Part shown: piece after piece, positions 1 to 11,300 of the stretch
How the letters are laid out: each line of letters starts with the position of its first letter
How positions within the stretch are numbered: position 1 is the first letter of the stretch
Program-made: the position numbers and the translations under genes
Origin: Phaseolus vulgaris
Lineage: Eukaryota; Streptophyta; Magnoliopsida; Fabales; Fabaceae
Reading direction: 5' to 3'
DNA: 64,000 nt
Assembly: GCF_000499845.2 (NCBI RefSeq)
Contig: NC_023756.2
Location: 7,857,344-7,921,343 of the forward strand
The notes under the pieces: model-generated
What the model was told of the DNA's origin: nothing
The model's database searches: none
The model's input: the letters and a program-made list of their open reading frames with translations, nothing else

Positions 1-339
1 CTCTCCTCTTTCTGCATGAAGCCAGGGTCTTTGATCAACTACATTGCCAGACTCATTGTCAGGTGTAAGAGAGTCTTGTATTGGTGAAGGTTGATTCATA
101 GTTGGCTCTGTAGAAAAGGTAGTAGGATTTGATTCTCCTACATGATGTTCAATATCTTGTTCGAGAAGTGTAGGAAATGGGGCGGCTCCTTCATAAATAG
201 GATGTATAGACTCTATAGTTGTTGGAAGAACAAATGAAGGGGGAATGTTGGTGTTGGGTAAAGATATATCATCAACACGAACACCTCGACCACCACGATT
301 AGGTGGTCTACGACCACCAACTCTACCCCTTGGTGTCAT
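1..339 (-). CDS. N-terminal part of a second CACTA-element protein, cut by the window edge
   Basis: An open reading frame starts at the ATG complementary to 337-339 and stays open to the window edge (113 codons). It begins with a basic Gly/Arg-rich stretch (MTPRGRVGGRRPPNRGGRG) and continues with a Pro/Ser/Thr-rich segment. It lies just downstream of, and on the same strand as, the CACTA transposase remnant at 481-3716. CACTA elements usually carry a second gene for a DNA-binding protein (TNPA-like), and a basic low-complexity start fits that. The identity is inferred from position and composition only. It could instead be a 3' exon group of the transposase gene. No conserved domain is visible in the part present. 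Confidence 0.4.
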   Translation of the reverse strand, partial: MTPRGRVGGRRPPNRGGRGVRVDDISLPNTNIPPSFVLPTTIESIHPIYEGAAPFPTLLEQDIEHHVGESNPTTFSTEPTMNQPSPIQDSLTPDNESGNVVDQRPWLHAERGE

Positions 340-480
340 CTACAAGTAAAACATATTACATATATAAGATATAATTAATACAATAATCAAAGTGGATCAA
401 TCAATTTTGAATAAATAAATAAAGTAATCACGATCAAAAGACTCAAACCTGATTGTGTTTTCTACAACCAAATAGGTAAG

Positions 481-3400
481 TTATCTTGCCTGTTCTTCAC
501 TACAATTATGAGAAACCACAATAAAATTAATGTTAAAGATAATTTGAACAAGGTACACAATAAATTTTAATGCATGAATTACCGAAGAGGTATCTGTGTC
601 ACTAAAATGACTCTCAATATTATCCTCACTTGAAATGTATTCCTCCTCGTATTGTTCATCTATGTTTGTTTCATTTAGTAATTGCAGATCTACTTCTTCT
701 CCCCTCCCATCAACATCAGCAAGAGAATCATGAATGAATTCTGGATCAACATGTAGCACTACTTCAAGTTGTAGAAGCTCATCATCTTGGTATGAAGTGT
801 CATGCTCAATCTCACTTACTATGTTATCAATGATTCTAATACGAGCTTTTGTTTTAATTACTCCCAACCAACCTTGGTGTCCCTCTGGATATTTGGTGTA
901 ATAAACTTGCTCTGCCTGTTGTGCAAATATGAATGGATCATATGCTTTATTATATCTCCGTGATTCTTTTACTTGAACAATGCCATAGTTCTTATCTACT
1001 TTAGTTCCTATATTAGGAGTATTATCAAACCATTCGCACTGAAAGAGAACTACATTCATTATTGGAAATCCAGTATACTCCAATTGAATAATATTAGACA
1101 ATATTCCATAAAAATCTAACTCTGATTGACCATTGGTTCCTCGTACATAAACACCATAGTTAGTGGAATTCATGCCTTCACTCCAAAGAACAGTGTGAAA
1201 TTTGTATCCATTGATAACATAGATAGGTCATGATCGAACTTTTCTCTTAGGACCCCATGCTAAGTTAACCAATAATGGATCTTCAATATTATTTTCTGGA
1301 TTTAGAACCTAAACAAAAGGTTAAAAATTACACAATGTCTATCTAAAAATAAATTTTTAATTAAAGGAAAATTAAAAACCTACATATTGTTTGAACCATG
1401 TAGCAAAATAGGATGAAATGTATTGGTCAATTTGAGCTTCTGAAGCAGTAGGACTAATCTCTCTTAAATATTCAACATAAATACTGCAACAAAGAAATTG
1501 ATTATTCAAACCTCATGCAACATAATTAACTTTCTTTTCAAATGAGTGAATTTCATCTTACTCAAAGTATGGTTGAACCTCTTCACAGTTTTGAAGAACA
1601 TACAATTGGGCAGCATCAAAGTCTCTTTGATTTAGATAATATGTCATGCATTTTCCGATTTCCCTTCCTGGATAATTGAAAATTGAAATAGGAGGAGCAC
1701 GTGAAGAACCCTCGCCTACTTCAAGATTACGAGGGATCCTAGTCCTTCTTGTTTCAACATGATCAGGATAATAAAATGAGGCAAATGTAGATGTTTCCTC
1801 CACCAAGTAAGCTTCAAAAATAGAGCCTTCCACCCTCGCTTTATTTTTTACTTTTTTTTAGGGAGTGTAAGAAACTAAAAAATAATATGGATGTACATAA
1901 TTTAAATATTAAATAAATAAACAACAAATGTTATAATAGTGATTAATAATTTTATACCTCTCAAATGGATACATCCAACGATATTGGACTGGACCACCAA
2001 CTTTTGCCTCGTAAGGTAGATGAATTGGAAGATGTTCCATGGAATCAAAGAAGCTTGGTGGAAATATTTATTCCAATTTACACAATAACACATGAATATT
2101 TTCTTCCATAACTTTTAGGTGTTCAACATTTAGTGTTGTGGAACTTAATTCTCAAAAGAAAAGACTAAGTTCAATAAGAACTTTCCAGATTGATTTTGGT
2201 AATGCGTCAAATGCAATTGGAAGCAAACGTTGCATGAACACATAGAATCATGACTTTTCATGCTATGTAACTTGCCTTGATTAAGGTCTAAACATCTACC
2301 CAAACTGGAAGCATATCCATCTGGAAACTTCAGTTCTTTAACCCATTTACAAATAAAGACTCTTTGGGATTTCGTAAATGTATATGCTGCTTTTGGTTTG
2401 ATAAGTTTGCCACCACCAATGTCTTTCAACTCTAGCTCTTTTCGATTGCATATTTGTGCTACATCCAATCGAGTCTTGTTTGTGTCCTTAGTTTTTCCTT
2501 TGATATCTATCACAGTTTCAAACACATTCATGAACACATTTCTCTGTGTGTGCATAACATCAATATTGTGACGTAAAAGTTGAGTTTTCCAATATGGCAA
2601 CCTCCAAAATATACTTTGTTTCTTCCAATTATGTTTAATACCATATTCAGGAATATTGTGTTGTTCTTGTAATTCAGTGCAAACTGGTAAGTGTGCAACC
2701 CTATTCCAAATGTCAAGACTAGAAAAACGTGGAGGAGGGGGATCAGTCTCAACAAACTTCTTCTTGAATGCCTTTTTATTCTTCCTAAATTGATGATCAG
2801 GTGAAAGAAACTGACGATGACAGTCAAAAAAGAATATCTTGTGGTTATGACTAAGATAAAATGCCTTTGTTCTTTCCATGCATATAGGGCAAGAAAGTCT
2901 ACCAGAAGTCATCCAACCCGATAACATGCCATAAGCTGGAAAGTCATTAATTGTCCACATCAAAGCAGCTTTCATCATAAAATTTTGCCTTAGTGACACG
3001 TCATAAGTCAATATCCCTTCAGTCCACAAGGTGCATAAGTCATCTATAAGTGGTTGCAAGAACACGTCAATCTTATGCTTTGGATTTGAAAAACCTGGAA
3101 CTAAGATTGTTAAAAACATAAACTCTCTCTTCATGCACATGGAAGGCGGAAGATTGTATGGGGTTAGGATAACTGGCCAACAAGAATAACTTTTTCCATA
3201 TTGACCAAAAGGATTAAACCCATCTGCACATAAACCCAATCTGACATTTCTTGGGTCTTGACTAAAATCTGGATGCATTATATCAAAATGCTTCCAAGCT
3301 TCTCCATCAGATGGATGAGACAAAATAGACGAGTCCCTTTGATTCTCACTATGCCATCTCATGTGAGGTGCAGTTGCCATTGAAGAGTATAACCTTCTAA

Positions 3401-3716
3401 GTCTAGGAATGATGGGAAAGTACCACATTTTCTTAACAACAATTTTCTTTTCAATTCCCCTCCTAGTGACTGTCTTATATCACTCCATTCCACAAATAAA
3501 TCAATTAGTTATACTTTTATGACAATGTTCCCTATAATACAACATGCATCATTTTGGACAACAATCAATTTTCGTACAACCCAAACCCAATTTTTCCACC
3601 GACTTCTTAGCTTGGAAAAAATTATTAACCATTCGATGATCTTTGGGCATAGTCTCCCCCATAAGTTGGACTATTCTATTGAAACATCCTTCAGATATAT
3701 TATAATCAGATTTCTA
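481..3716 (-). pseudogene. CACTA (En/Spm) TNP2-type transposase, broken
   Basis: This is a cut-and-paste transposase locus read on the minus strand. The N-terminal part (3716-3520) carries the family motif around MPKDHRMVNNFFQAKK, followed by an in-frame stop near 3545. The main transposase block (3428-2145) has the CxxC pair SCPICMERT and the segment around LRHNIDVMHTQRNV, both typical of Transposase family tnp2. After introns comes the DUF4218 block: HLPIHLPYEAKVGGPVQYRW near 2040-1970, then STFASFYY and IFNYPGRE within 1833-1558. DUF4216 follows (1310-830), including NGYKFHT, YGVYVRG and VLFQCEWFD. A second in-frame stop lies in DUF4216 near 1228. Gene order and domain order match autonomous CACTA elements, but at least two nonsense codons and the copia relic at its 5' side make it inactive. 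No CACTA terminal inverted repeats are visible in this part of the window. Confidence 0.88.
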
Positions 3717-4094
3717 GCTTAGAGCTTCCAAAGTTAGAGTTTCATGGTGGCCCAGGATTCGCGACAGCCCAGACCTGCGACTCGCGACAGGTGCACGCAG
3801 TAAGCGGTGTGACGTGCAGTGGTGTGGGTCGCGACGTTGTGCAGGTGGCTTGCTCGTAGTAGGGTCGTGTCCAGGTAGGCAATGCACCAGTGCGGCGGCG
3901 AATCGCAGGTGCAGGTGCTTGCGGTGAGCAAGACGGCACGGAGGTGCAGTGCGATGGCAGTGACGGAAAATGCAGGGTGGCGTGTGCATTTTTCTGTTGG
4001 TGTAGCAGTGACGGTGCAGTGTTAGGCGCGGGGTGTGGTTGTTTTTCGTTGCGGCACGAAGTTAAGACAATTCAGTTACTGAGAACATCAATAT

Positions 4095-5111
4095 TTGATC
4101 TTAGCCAGACTTACATTAGTGGGCATTAAGTTCGATGATGAAGTTCAAGCTTTACTACTGCTATTGTCTTTGCCTGACAGTTGGTCCGGAACTGTTACTG
4201 CAGTTACCAGTTCACCAGGATCCAATGGATTCACTTTTGAGAAGATTCGTGATCTCATTCTTGGCGATGATGTCCGAAGAAGGAGATTTGGGGAATTATC
4301 TAGTGAATCGCTATATGTCACCAGAGGTAAGAGAAATATCAGAGATAGTGGGAGCAAGAACAAAAGAAGGAGTCAGTCAAAGACTCGGGATTGCTCAAGT
4401 GTAACATGTTGGAACTAGAAGGAGGTGGGGCATTTCAGGAATCAATGCCCAAATGATAAATAAGTCAACATTGCAGAAGACTTCGCGAACGAGGATCTTT
4501 TAGTGTGTTGTGCGGATAACAATGTGGATTCCTGGGTCATGGATTCTGAAGCATTGCAAAATCTAGTTATTGGAGACTTTGGAAAGGTAAGACTAGCGAA
4601 CAACAGAACTCTTTATGTTACGGACATGGGTGACATAGTGTTTAAGACATCAGTTGGTTTTTGGACTTTGAAGGATGTCAGAGTTGTTCCAAGCTTGATG
4701 AAAAGTTTGATTTCTGTTAGGCAGTTGGACGAACAGGGACATGAAGTGAAGTTTGGAAATCAACAGTGGAGGTCGTCAAGGGAAATCTTATCATGGCCTA
4801 CGAAAGAAAGAGAGGTTCGTTGTATATGGTCGAATTACCGTATGTGGAAGTGACCATCCCAGTTCACAAGATAAACAAAGTCCGGTTCACAGAATCTCGT
4901 GGGCAGATGATGGTTGTCTTTACAAGAGAGAAACCCAGAGCCACAAGTCAGATTCAGGATGAACGAGCATGGAAAGGTTCAGGTAGACCAGTCAGAGGTA
5001 CTTATGGCAGTGGGAGCACGGGTTGTGCTTCAGTTGAGGTTCCTAAATGACAGTGGGTTAGGACAACCAGTATTCCAACGATTGAAACTTCTCCAGAAAA
5101 TTTCTTGTTGA
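4095..5111 (+). pseudogene. copia gag-protease remnant
   Basis: The stretch encodes the C-terminal part of a copia gag (FDDEVQALLLLLSLPDSW near 4130-4185) and a degraded CCHC knuckle interrupted by a stop near 4418. A protease/pre-integrase region continues through 4503-4853 (LKDVRVVPSLMKSLISVRQL), then shifts frame near 4766 into sequence resembling the end of the GAG-pre-integrase domain (KRGSLYMVE). The reading frame is broken by at least two stops and one frame change. It matches the Tnt1-like gag family in general form. It is not functional as it stands. Confidence 0.7.
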
Positions 5112-5362
5112 ATATGGAGAGTGTTTGTTCTCAGGTTGTTCCAGGATCTGGAAGTTCTTGTAAGTGAGAGCCGGTAGGAACAAAGAACGCGTCAGTGACT
5201 GACGTGTTGAAACTCAGGGGAGTTTTAACGAAATCTTCAAAATGATTAAGAAGGCTGGTGGCAACTAGAGGTGGAACAGTGAGTTCCGTCGACAAATTAC
5301 AGAAGTACATGTACACAGTTGAAGCGTAGGTGAACATTGTTTCGTGACTTCAAGTGGGAGAT

Positions 5363-5636
5363 TGTTGGGTATGAAGTCAAGGCCAATTGAGTTGGTCTGA
5401 CTAGACACCATGTTTAGTGAGTGAGCTTAATCATTGTGTCCCTTTTATAATCTCTATTTAAAGAGATCATTGTACTTGTAATTGATGTACAACAAGATAA
5501 AATGAAAACCTAATAGTTGCCTGTGTGGATGTAGATTGCAGTTGACGACTGAACCACGTTAAATCTTGTGTCGTTTATTTTTCTACAATTGATTCGTGAT
5601 TGTGTGTGTTGCTTTCGCGTGTGTTTTTTTCCCATC
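5363..5636 (+). repeat. Probable 3' LTR of the decayed copia element
   Basis: It begins TGTTGGG directly after a polypurine tract and runs to about CCCATCA near 5636. It contains TATA-like CTATTTAAAG near 5455 and AT-rich sequence. The right boundary is uncertain because no partner LTR is present for comparison. Confidence 0.5.
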
Positions 5637-6980
5637 AGTGCAATACAAAAAGCTCTTAGAAGCTTATCCAATTCCATACACATTTTTAGTTTTGTTTAGA
5701 TTGGGAGGAAAACCATTGTAATAATATTCAAATTATGAAAATACACTATGTTAGGAAGAAACTTATTGTATATCTTCTCCACAATAGTTTTCTTTTTAGT
5801 TTCACCTTTTTCTATATAGTTAGAAATGAAAATGAAAATTGATAATACTTATGGTTCTTAGTCTTAATGAAATTAGGATGAGATAGTCAGGAATGCCTTT
5901 GAGTACTTGTATTGTTAGGAGTGAAATTTTGTACATCCTTATATAAGCGTCCTTATATGACTATTGTAGGTTCTATGCTCTAGAATCATTATTTTTTATA
6001 TGACCATTGTAGGTTTCATGCTTTAGAGATATTACTTTTTGAGATGATTATTGTAGATTCCATACTTTAGAGGCATTACTTTTGTAGAGGGTCATTAATG
6101 GAAACCAACTTAAGGTTTATAAGAATTGTCAAGAAAAGTCCACCCAAGCTTCAAATTAAAGGGAAATGTCAAAATAATTTAAGCTTTTGAGATTGGAATT
6201 TCTGATTCTTTTTGGTAAGGTTTTGTCTCAGCTAGCCTATAAGAGGTAAGGATATGTATCTAGGCTAATTAAGGGATTTTTGTGTGTGAATCTTTTAGGA
6301 ATTCTTGGAGAGAGTTGGATAGAGTTTGTGAAGCAATGTAGGTGGAGGTTCTTGGTGATCTTTATAAATCTTTTTTTGAAAGCTATTGGTTAAGTTATGT
6401 TACGAAAACCCAAAGGAAGGTATTGATCTAGGTTGGATGAATTATTGGTGAGATTAGGGTTTCCTAGAGGTTGATGGTCAAGAGATAGGTGGAGATGGTG
6501 GTGGTGAGTTTTCTTTATTGATTTCTTATAGAAATATTGGTTATGTGAGGGTTTGTGTTTAGGCTAGAACTATTTTGTAGATTTTGGTGGTTCTTGACAA
6601 GCTATAAGTGGTGATGAGGCAAGGGATAAAAACATAATAAATACACAAATTTTGAATTCCCCAACAATGGGCAGGTGCAACAAATTTTACTTATCATCTA
6701 ATATGATGGTCAACTCCCCAATAGTTAGATGAAAAAAAAATTGTATCTAGGTCTCTACCAAGGCAACCAACAATCCTTTGTCTGCAATGTCGTAACTAGC
6801 ACGAATTAGACCAACAAAACCTGACAATTCAACTACAACTTATATTCATTCATGTGGAGCTCCCAACTTATTCATTTTTCTGTCATGAGACACTAATTTC
6901 AGCTCACTATAATCCTCCAATAGCCAATGAATATAATTTGAGAATTGGGGTATAATAAATAACACATTAATTTCAATGCA
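5637..6980. other. Intergenic, no gene seen; short degenerate tandem repeats at 5935-6085
   Basis: No coding segment is supported here. Between about 5935 and 6085 a degenerate unit of about 55 bases is repeated three times; its core reads ATTGTAGGTT followed by ATGCTTTAGAG. The remainder is AT-rich and unremarkable. Confidence 0.5.
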
Positions 6981-6989
6981 TATATGTCA

Positions 6990-7266
6990 ACATTATTACT
7001 TACCACTCCATTCCATAATTGTTTAGCCACATAATCTTCATAAATTACAAGTAATGACATATCCATTGGCCCTCTAGGATAGATTTCATCCTCCATTACA
7101 TGCACCTTCTCAGTTACCACATTTTCTTCACATTCTCAACTACCACATTTTCTTCACCTTTGTCACCTTCAACAATGTTACTAGCACCACCCCACTCTCT
7201 TCTTCTAACCAACACAATCAAGCATATATGATCAGTCTGAGAACCTCCTTCTCTAGTTTTCACCAT
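6990..7266 (-). pseudogene. Plant mobile domain (PP7-long-form-like) N-terminal fragment
   Basis: Read on the minus strand, an ATG at 7264-7266 opens a segment starting MVKTREGGSQTD. It stops near 7115, and the continuation in another frame reads YPRGPMDMSLLVIYEDYVAK, then QLWNG. This GPxDxSLL...HVAxxxWNG pattern is the start of the plant mobile domain found in serine/threonine phosphatase 7 long-form homologues and in many transposon-derived copies in plants. Only the first part of the domain is present and there is a frameshift, so it is a broken fragment. The flanking sequence at 7330-7530 is a run of near-palindromic TTCTAGAA and TTTTGGAA-like motifs. Confidence 0.5.
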
Positions 7267-7329
7267 ATGTCTCTACACATACGTGAATAAAATTAATATT
7301 TAACAACTAAATAGTCATAAAAAAAACCC

Positions 7330-7530
7330 ATATCTCTAGAATAAGTTTTTCGAAATAACTTTTCAGAATAGTCCTTTTAGAGTATGTTTCGGAAAGAACA
7401 ATTCCTAAAACATATTCCAAAAATACTATTTTGGAGAAAGCTTATTCTAGAAATATGTTTTGAAAAGTTTATTCCAAAACATAGTCCAAAAAGTTTATTC
7501 TAGAAGTCATAGAATAATGTACATATCCTA
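7330..7530. repeat. Cluster of palindromic TTCTAGAA/TTTCGGAA-like motifs
   Basis: About 200 bases contain many short motifs on the pattern TTYNRGAA and its complement (for example ATTCTAGAA, TTTCGGAAA, TTCCAAAA). The spacing is irregular. A compositionally similar stretch occurs at 46200-46470. Its nature is unknown; it may be transposon subterminal repeats. Confidence 0.35.
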
Positions 7531-8383
7531 GACTTCAAATTCCTAATTCTTTCATATCACACTTTCTAGAAAGCAAAAGAAAGAATCATACTTTCTAGAA
7601 AACAAAAGAAAGGTCAAACCTGCAGCTCCTCAACAAAGTTCGTCGTATAATAATGGTGCCAATGACCGTCGAAACTCAGTAAAAAAAAGTGAATGAAAAT
7701 CACAACCAAACACTAGAGGGTAACCAAAGCAAAGTAAACAACAACAAAACCGCAGCCACAATTCAACCTGAATAATGCAACAACAAGGAAAATAGGGGAA
7801 GGACAAAATAAATAAAAAAACCTACTTTTTAATTATAAACCCGTGAGGGCATTTATGTCATTTCCTTAACATGAGGATGTATGTTCAAAAATGGGAGTGC
7901 ACGAAGCAAAAACCTTACAAATTTTATTCCTAGGTGCCTTTGGTGTAAGCCGAGATGTTATCGGATTATTGCCCGTACACAAATTTATTTACATCAATTC
8001 AATTTTATCATAAACAATTATACCAAAATCTAAATTGAATAGAAATTTCATTGATTTGGAGATTGTGCATCAATGAATGAAGACTATTGCATAATGAAAC
8101 ACAAATACTACTAAATGAACTTCATTTTCCATTATTTTGTATGCACAATACATATACCATGTCAACCACTCATTGTTTTGCATTCACAATACTTACACCA
8201 TGTAAACCACTCATTTTTTTGCACTTGCAGAGGTTACATAAACCATGCCAACCACATTTATTCAAAATGTTTGATAAAACCACCCATTAAGGAAGAATCT
8301 TGTTCCGAGGAGATCTTCGCAAGCTTATCAAGTGTAAGCATAAAAAATTTAAGGCAGTGTAAGATAGTATAAAACTGTTCTTT
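7531..8383. other. Intergenic and probable 3' flank of G6PD
   Basis: No coding sequence is recognised. The part next to 8384 should hold the 3' untranslated region and polyadenylation site of G6PD on the minus strand, but I cannot place the cleavage site. A short imperfect duplication (CCATG-TCAACCACTCATT) occurs around 8158-8215. Confidence 0.4.
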
Positions 8384-11300
8384 CTACAACGTAGGAGGGA
8401 TCCATATATAACCGTGTGTTTGAACATAACCAGCTTTTTCCAGCAATACTTTATCTGCTTCAGCAGGACCTCTTGTTCCAGGTTTATAAGGGATTGACTT
8501 GAACTCCCCTTTATCTATCCGGTGCAAAAGAGGGGTGAAGATCTCCCACGACGCCTGATAAGAAACAAAATACAATCACTGAATTCGTGAATAAAATTAA
8601 TGTTGAAATGGGTCTATGAAGCATGTACTGATATTACCTTCAACTCATCTCTGCGAACAAAGTGTTGCTGGTCACCTCTAATTCTGTAAAAGAAAAATCC
8701 GTTTGTCATTGATATTAACTCAAACTATAAGTATTTCATGTATTCCAAATTCATGTATACTCTTTTAACACCTTGAGATGCTGTTCTCTGGTAACAAGCC
8801 ATTAAACAATTAAACATGAAGTTGTAAAAGCAACATACGTGTCAAGAATTAGACGTTCATAAGCCTCTGGAATGGTTGCTCCTTGATAACGTTGCCTATA
8901 TGATAAATCTAGTTCACTTTGAATTGTTTCCATCTCCAGTCCAGGTTTCTTGACCTGCACAAATCCGAGAATAGCCCATTCTTAGATATATCATCGAATT
9001 AGTTTAGCAGTTGAGGTGATTTAGAACTGGTTGAGCAGAAGCAGTGATGATGACAAAAAGCAAGTCAGCTGAACTGTGACAAGACAGATAAAAGTGGATG
9101 GTATATTCTGATACCATATCAGAAATGAATTGCACATAACTCACACAATAAGGCTAGCTCAAGAGAGGAGAAATGCCTCACTCTTGTGGAGAGTTCTGGC
9201 CATATTCCTAACCACTTGCGGTATTTAACACAAACCCTTCATGTCTAGGACTAGACATGTAGCATGTGATGCTTGTAGGACTGAATACACTTAGATAACA
9301 TGTTGAATTTATGAACGGAGATTTAGAGGAAGATATAGAAGAATATTGTAGTGAGAATTTAGAAAATTGAAATATTATGTTATTCAGTCAAAATGTGAAA
9401 AATATCTTCTACATATCATCCACATATATATCTTAATAGACTTAATGGATCGAGACTATTTCTGAGACTACTATTAATTAAGAAGAACTTCCTAGAAACT
9501 AATACTCTTAAGTACTAAATGCATTTTATCTTGTGATATGCGATACAAACATACCATTTCCTAAGTGCATTAAGTATATTTCCAAAAGAATTTAACATAT
9601 AGAGTTCTTTCATGAACTCAAGATAACAAGTAAAGAGATAAGATGTTGCAGAAGCTCACCACAAATTAACAATCAAAGTTTCCATTTGCATTTCAGAATA
9701 ATTGATTCCTAACTGTCATGATATCTTTGCATTTTTTAATACATACATACACTAAATATCTAAATTTCTACACTTAAAAATACTTTCCTCAATGACACAA
9801 ATGAAACTTCCAGAGGTAATTAGGCCAAACAAATGGCAGAACAGTTCTCGTTTAAGTGTTATCATCATGATATACATACTGTAAGCTTCATGTACATAGC
9901 TTCTGAAGGTTGCAGGCGTATAACAAACTCATTTCTCCCCTGCTTTTGACCTAAAACAAGAATAAATTTACAATAAGGTCTAAACGTAGGTTGGTATTTA
10001 GATCAATATGTACTTCTGTACTTATCACCAATGAAAAATTACACTCTAGCTAATATTTATTTTATTTTTCAATGCATATATACTGTGTCAATAAAGAACA
10101 AGTTCCTCATGCATGTTGCCTTTGTTGGAATTATGGATCATACAGATGAACCACTAATAAAAACATTACTTTCTGCAGAAATAAGATGGTTTTATGCACA
10201 TACCCAAATATTTCTATTTGAACAGCGAAGTACAAAAAATTACTAACTAGATAATCCTATCACAAAAATGCCTTATTTTTCAAAGTAATGGGTTATAAAC
10301 TGTATCTGACTGCACATGATGGATGATAAATAGATATATTAAATTTCATGGTCAAGATTGATGTATTATTTACTATATGTAATTAAAGATGCATGAATTG
10401 AAGAGAGTTCACCCAAACATTGAAAATTTGGTGCCATACACTTGAAAATATCACCAGGAACATCCTTGAATTGAACTCTTATATCTGCCTTTCTTGCATT
10501 TAAGGCCTTCCCAGCCTTTAGTATAAATGGAACACCTAGCATCAGAAAGGAGCTTGGTGTGAAAATGTCTCAATTGCAATTCTATTGATCAAATGGACAG
10601 AAATATAAAGCACAAAAATACAAAATAATGCACTCAAACATACACATAAAAAGATGGACTGAATAATTATATTCCTAAAATTCAGCATAAATAAAGCAAA
10701 GAAATGTCAGAAATGCGTCCCTGAACTTAAAATGCAAATTTGTTTCAGGAACAAGATAGATAGGCTTTCACATACCCTCCCATCTCTCATTGTGTACTCT
10801 CAGAATAACACTTGCAAAAGTAGGAGTATTTGAATGGTCAGGTACAGTGTCATCATCTCTATAGCCTTCATATTGTCCAAGAACAACCTCATCATCTTTA
10901 ATAGGCAGTACTGATTCAAGAACCTGCAATTTTTGTATCAATCAGAAGGTGGTATTGACTCAGGTTGGAACACAGTCAAAATTCTAGGTAATCATCAAGA
11001 TGGATTGTGTCAAGTTTCAATTCATTACAGATAAAAACCCTTGTTGATCTAGTTGTGAGTTACAAATTATGAACAAAACAAGAGAACAAACCAAGAGAGC
11101 AAGAAAAGGATGACGGGACTAGGAATGTGGGCTTAGATGTTGGTAGTAAGTCCAAGGTTTGGAGGGTTTATAAAAGGAGAAAAAAATGGGTATGTATGAA
11201 TATAAATGCTGAGGTGAAAAAAGATGTAATGTAACATAATCAATTAATGAGTGAGAGGGGTAGTGAGAATGCAGGGGAGAAAAATAGGAGAGAAAGAAGT

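Larger units (their letters stand above)
3720..5640 (+). mobile_element. Decayed Ty1/copia retrotransposon, 5' end lost
   Basis: This copia-like relic lies against the 5' part of the CACTA transposase locus. A GC-rich leader (3730-4060) is unlike the AT-rich surroundings. It is followed by gag sequence (4095-4418), a damaged zinc-knuckle region (HFRNQCPND near 4430-4455) and a protease-like segment (SWVMDSEALQNLVIGDFGKV near 4530-4590) in which the usual active-site block looks shortened. A pre-integrase-like segment (near 4766-4900) follows. Integrase, reverse transcriptase and RNase H are missing. A polypurine tract (AAGTGGGAGAT, 5352-5362) directly precedes TGTTGGG at 5363, the likely start of the 3' LTR. 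No 5' LTR or primer-binding site was found, so the element is truncated or internally deleted. Confidence 0.7.

Noticed and set aside
1902..2093. Minus-strand 63-residue frame as a separate gene
   Set aside because: It is a shifted frame over the DUF4218 exon of the CACTA transposase.
3714..4129. Several overlapping frames in the GC-rich segment
   Set aside because: Open frames on both strands reflect high GC content in the copia leader; none resembles a protein family.
10413..10439. Alternative downstream donor for G6PD exon 11
   Set aside because: It would insert nine residues (MAPNFQCLG) not found in plant G6PD; the donor at 10439 gives the family sequence in phase.
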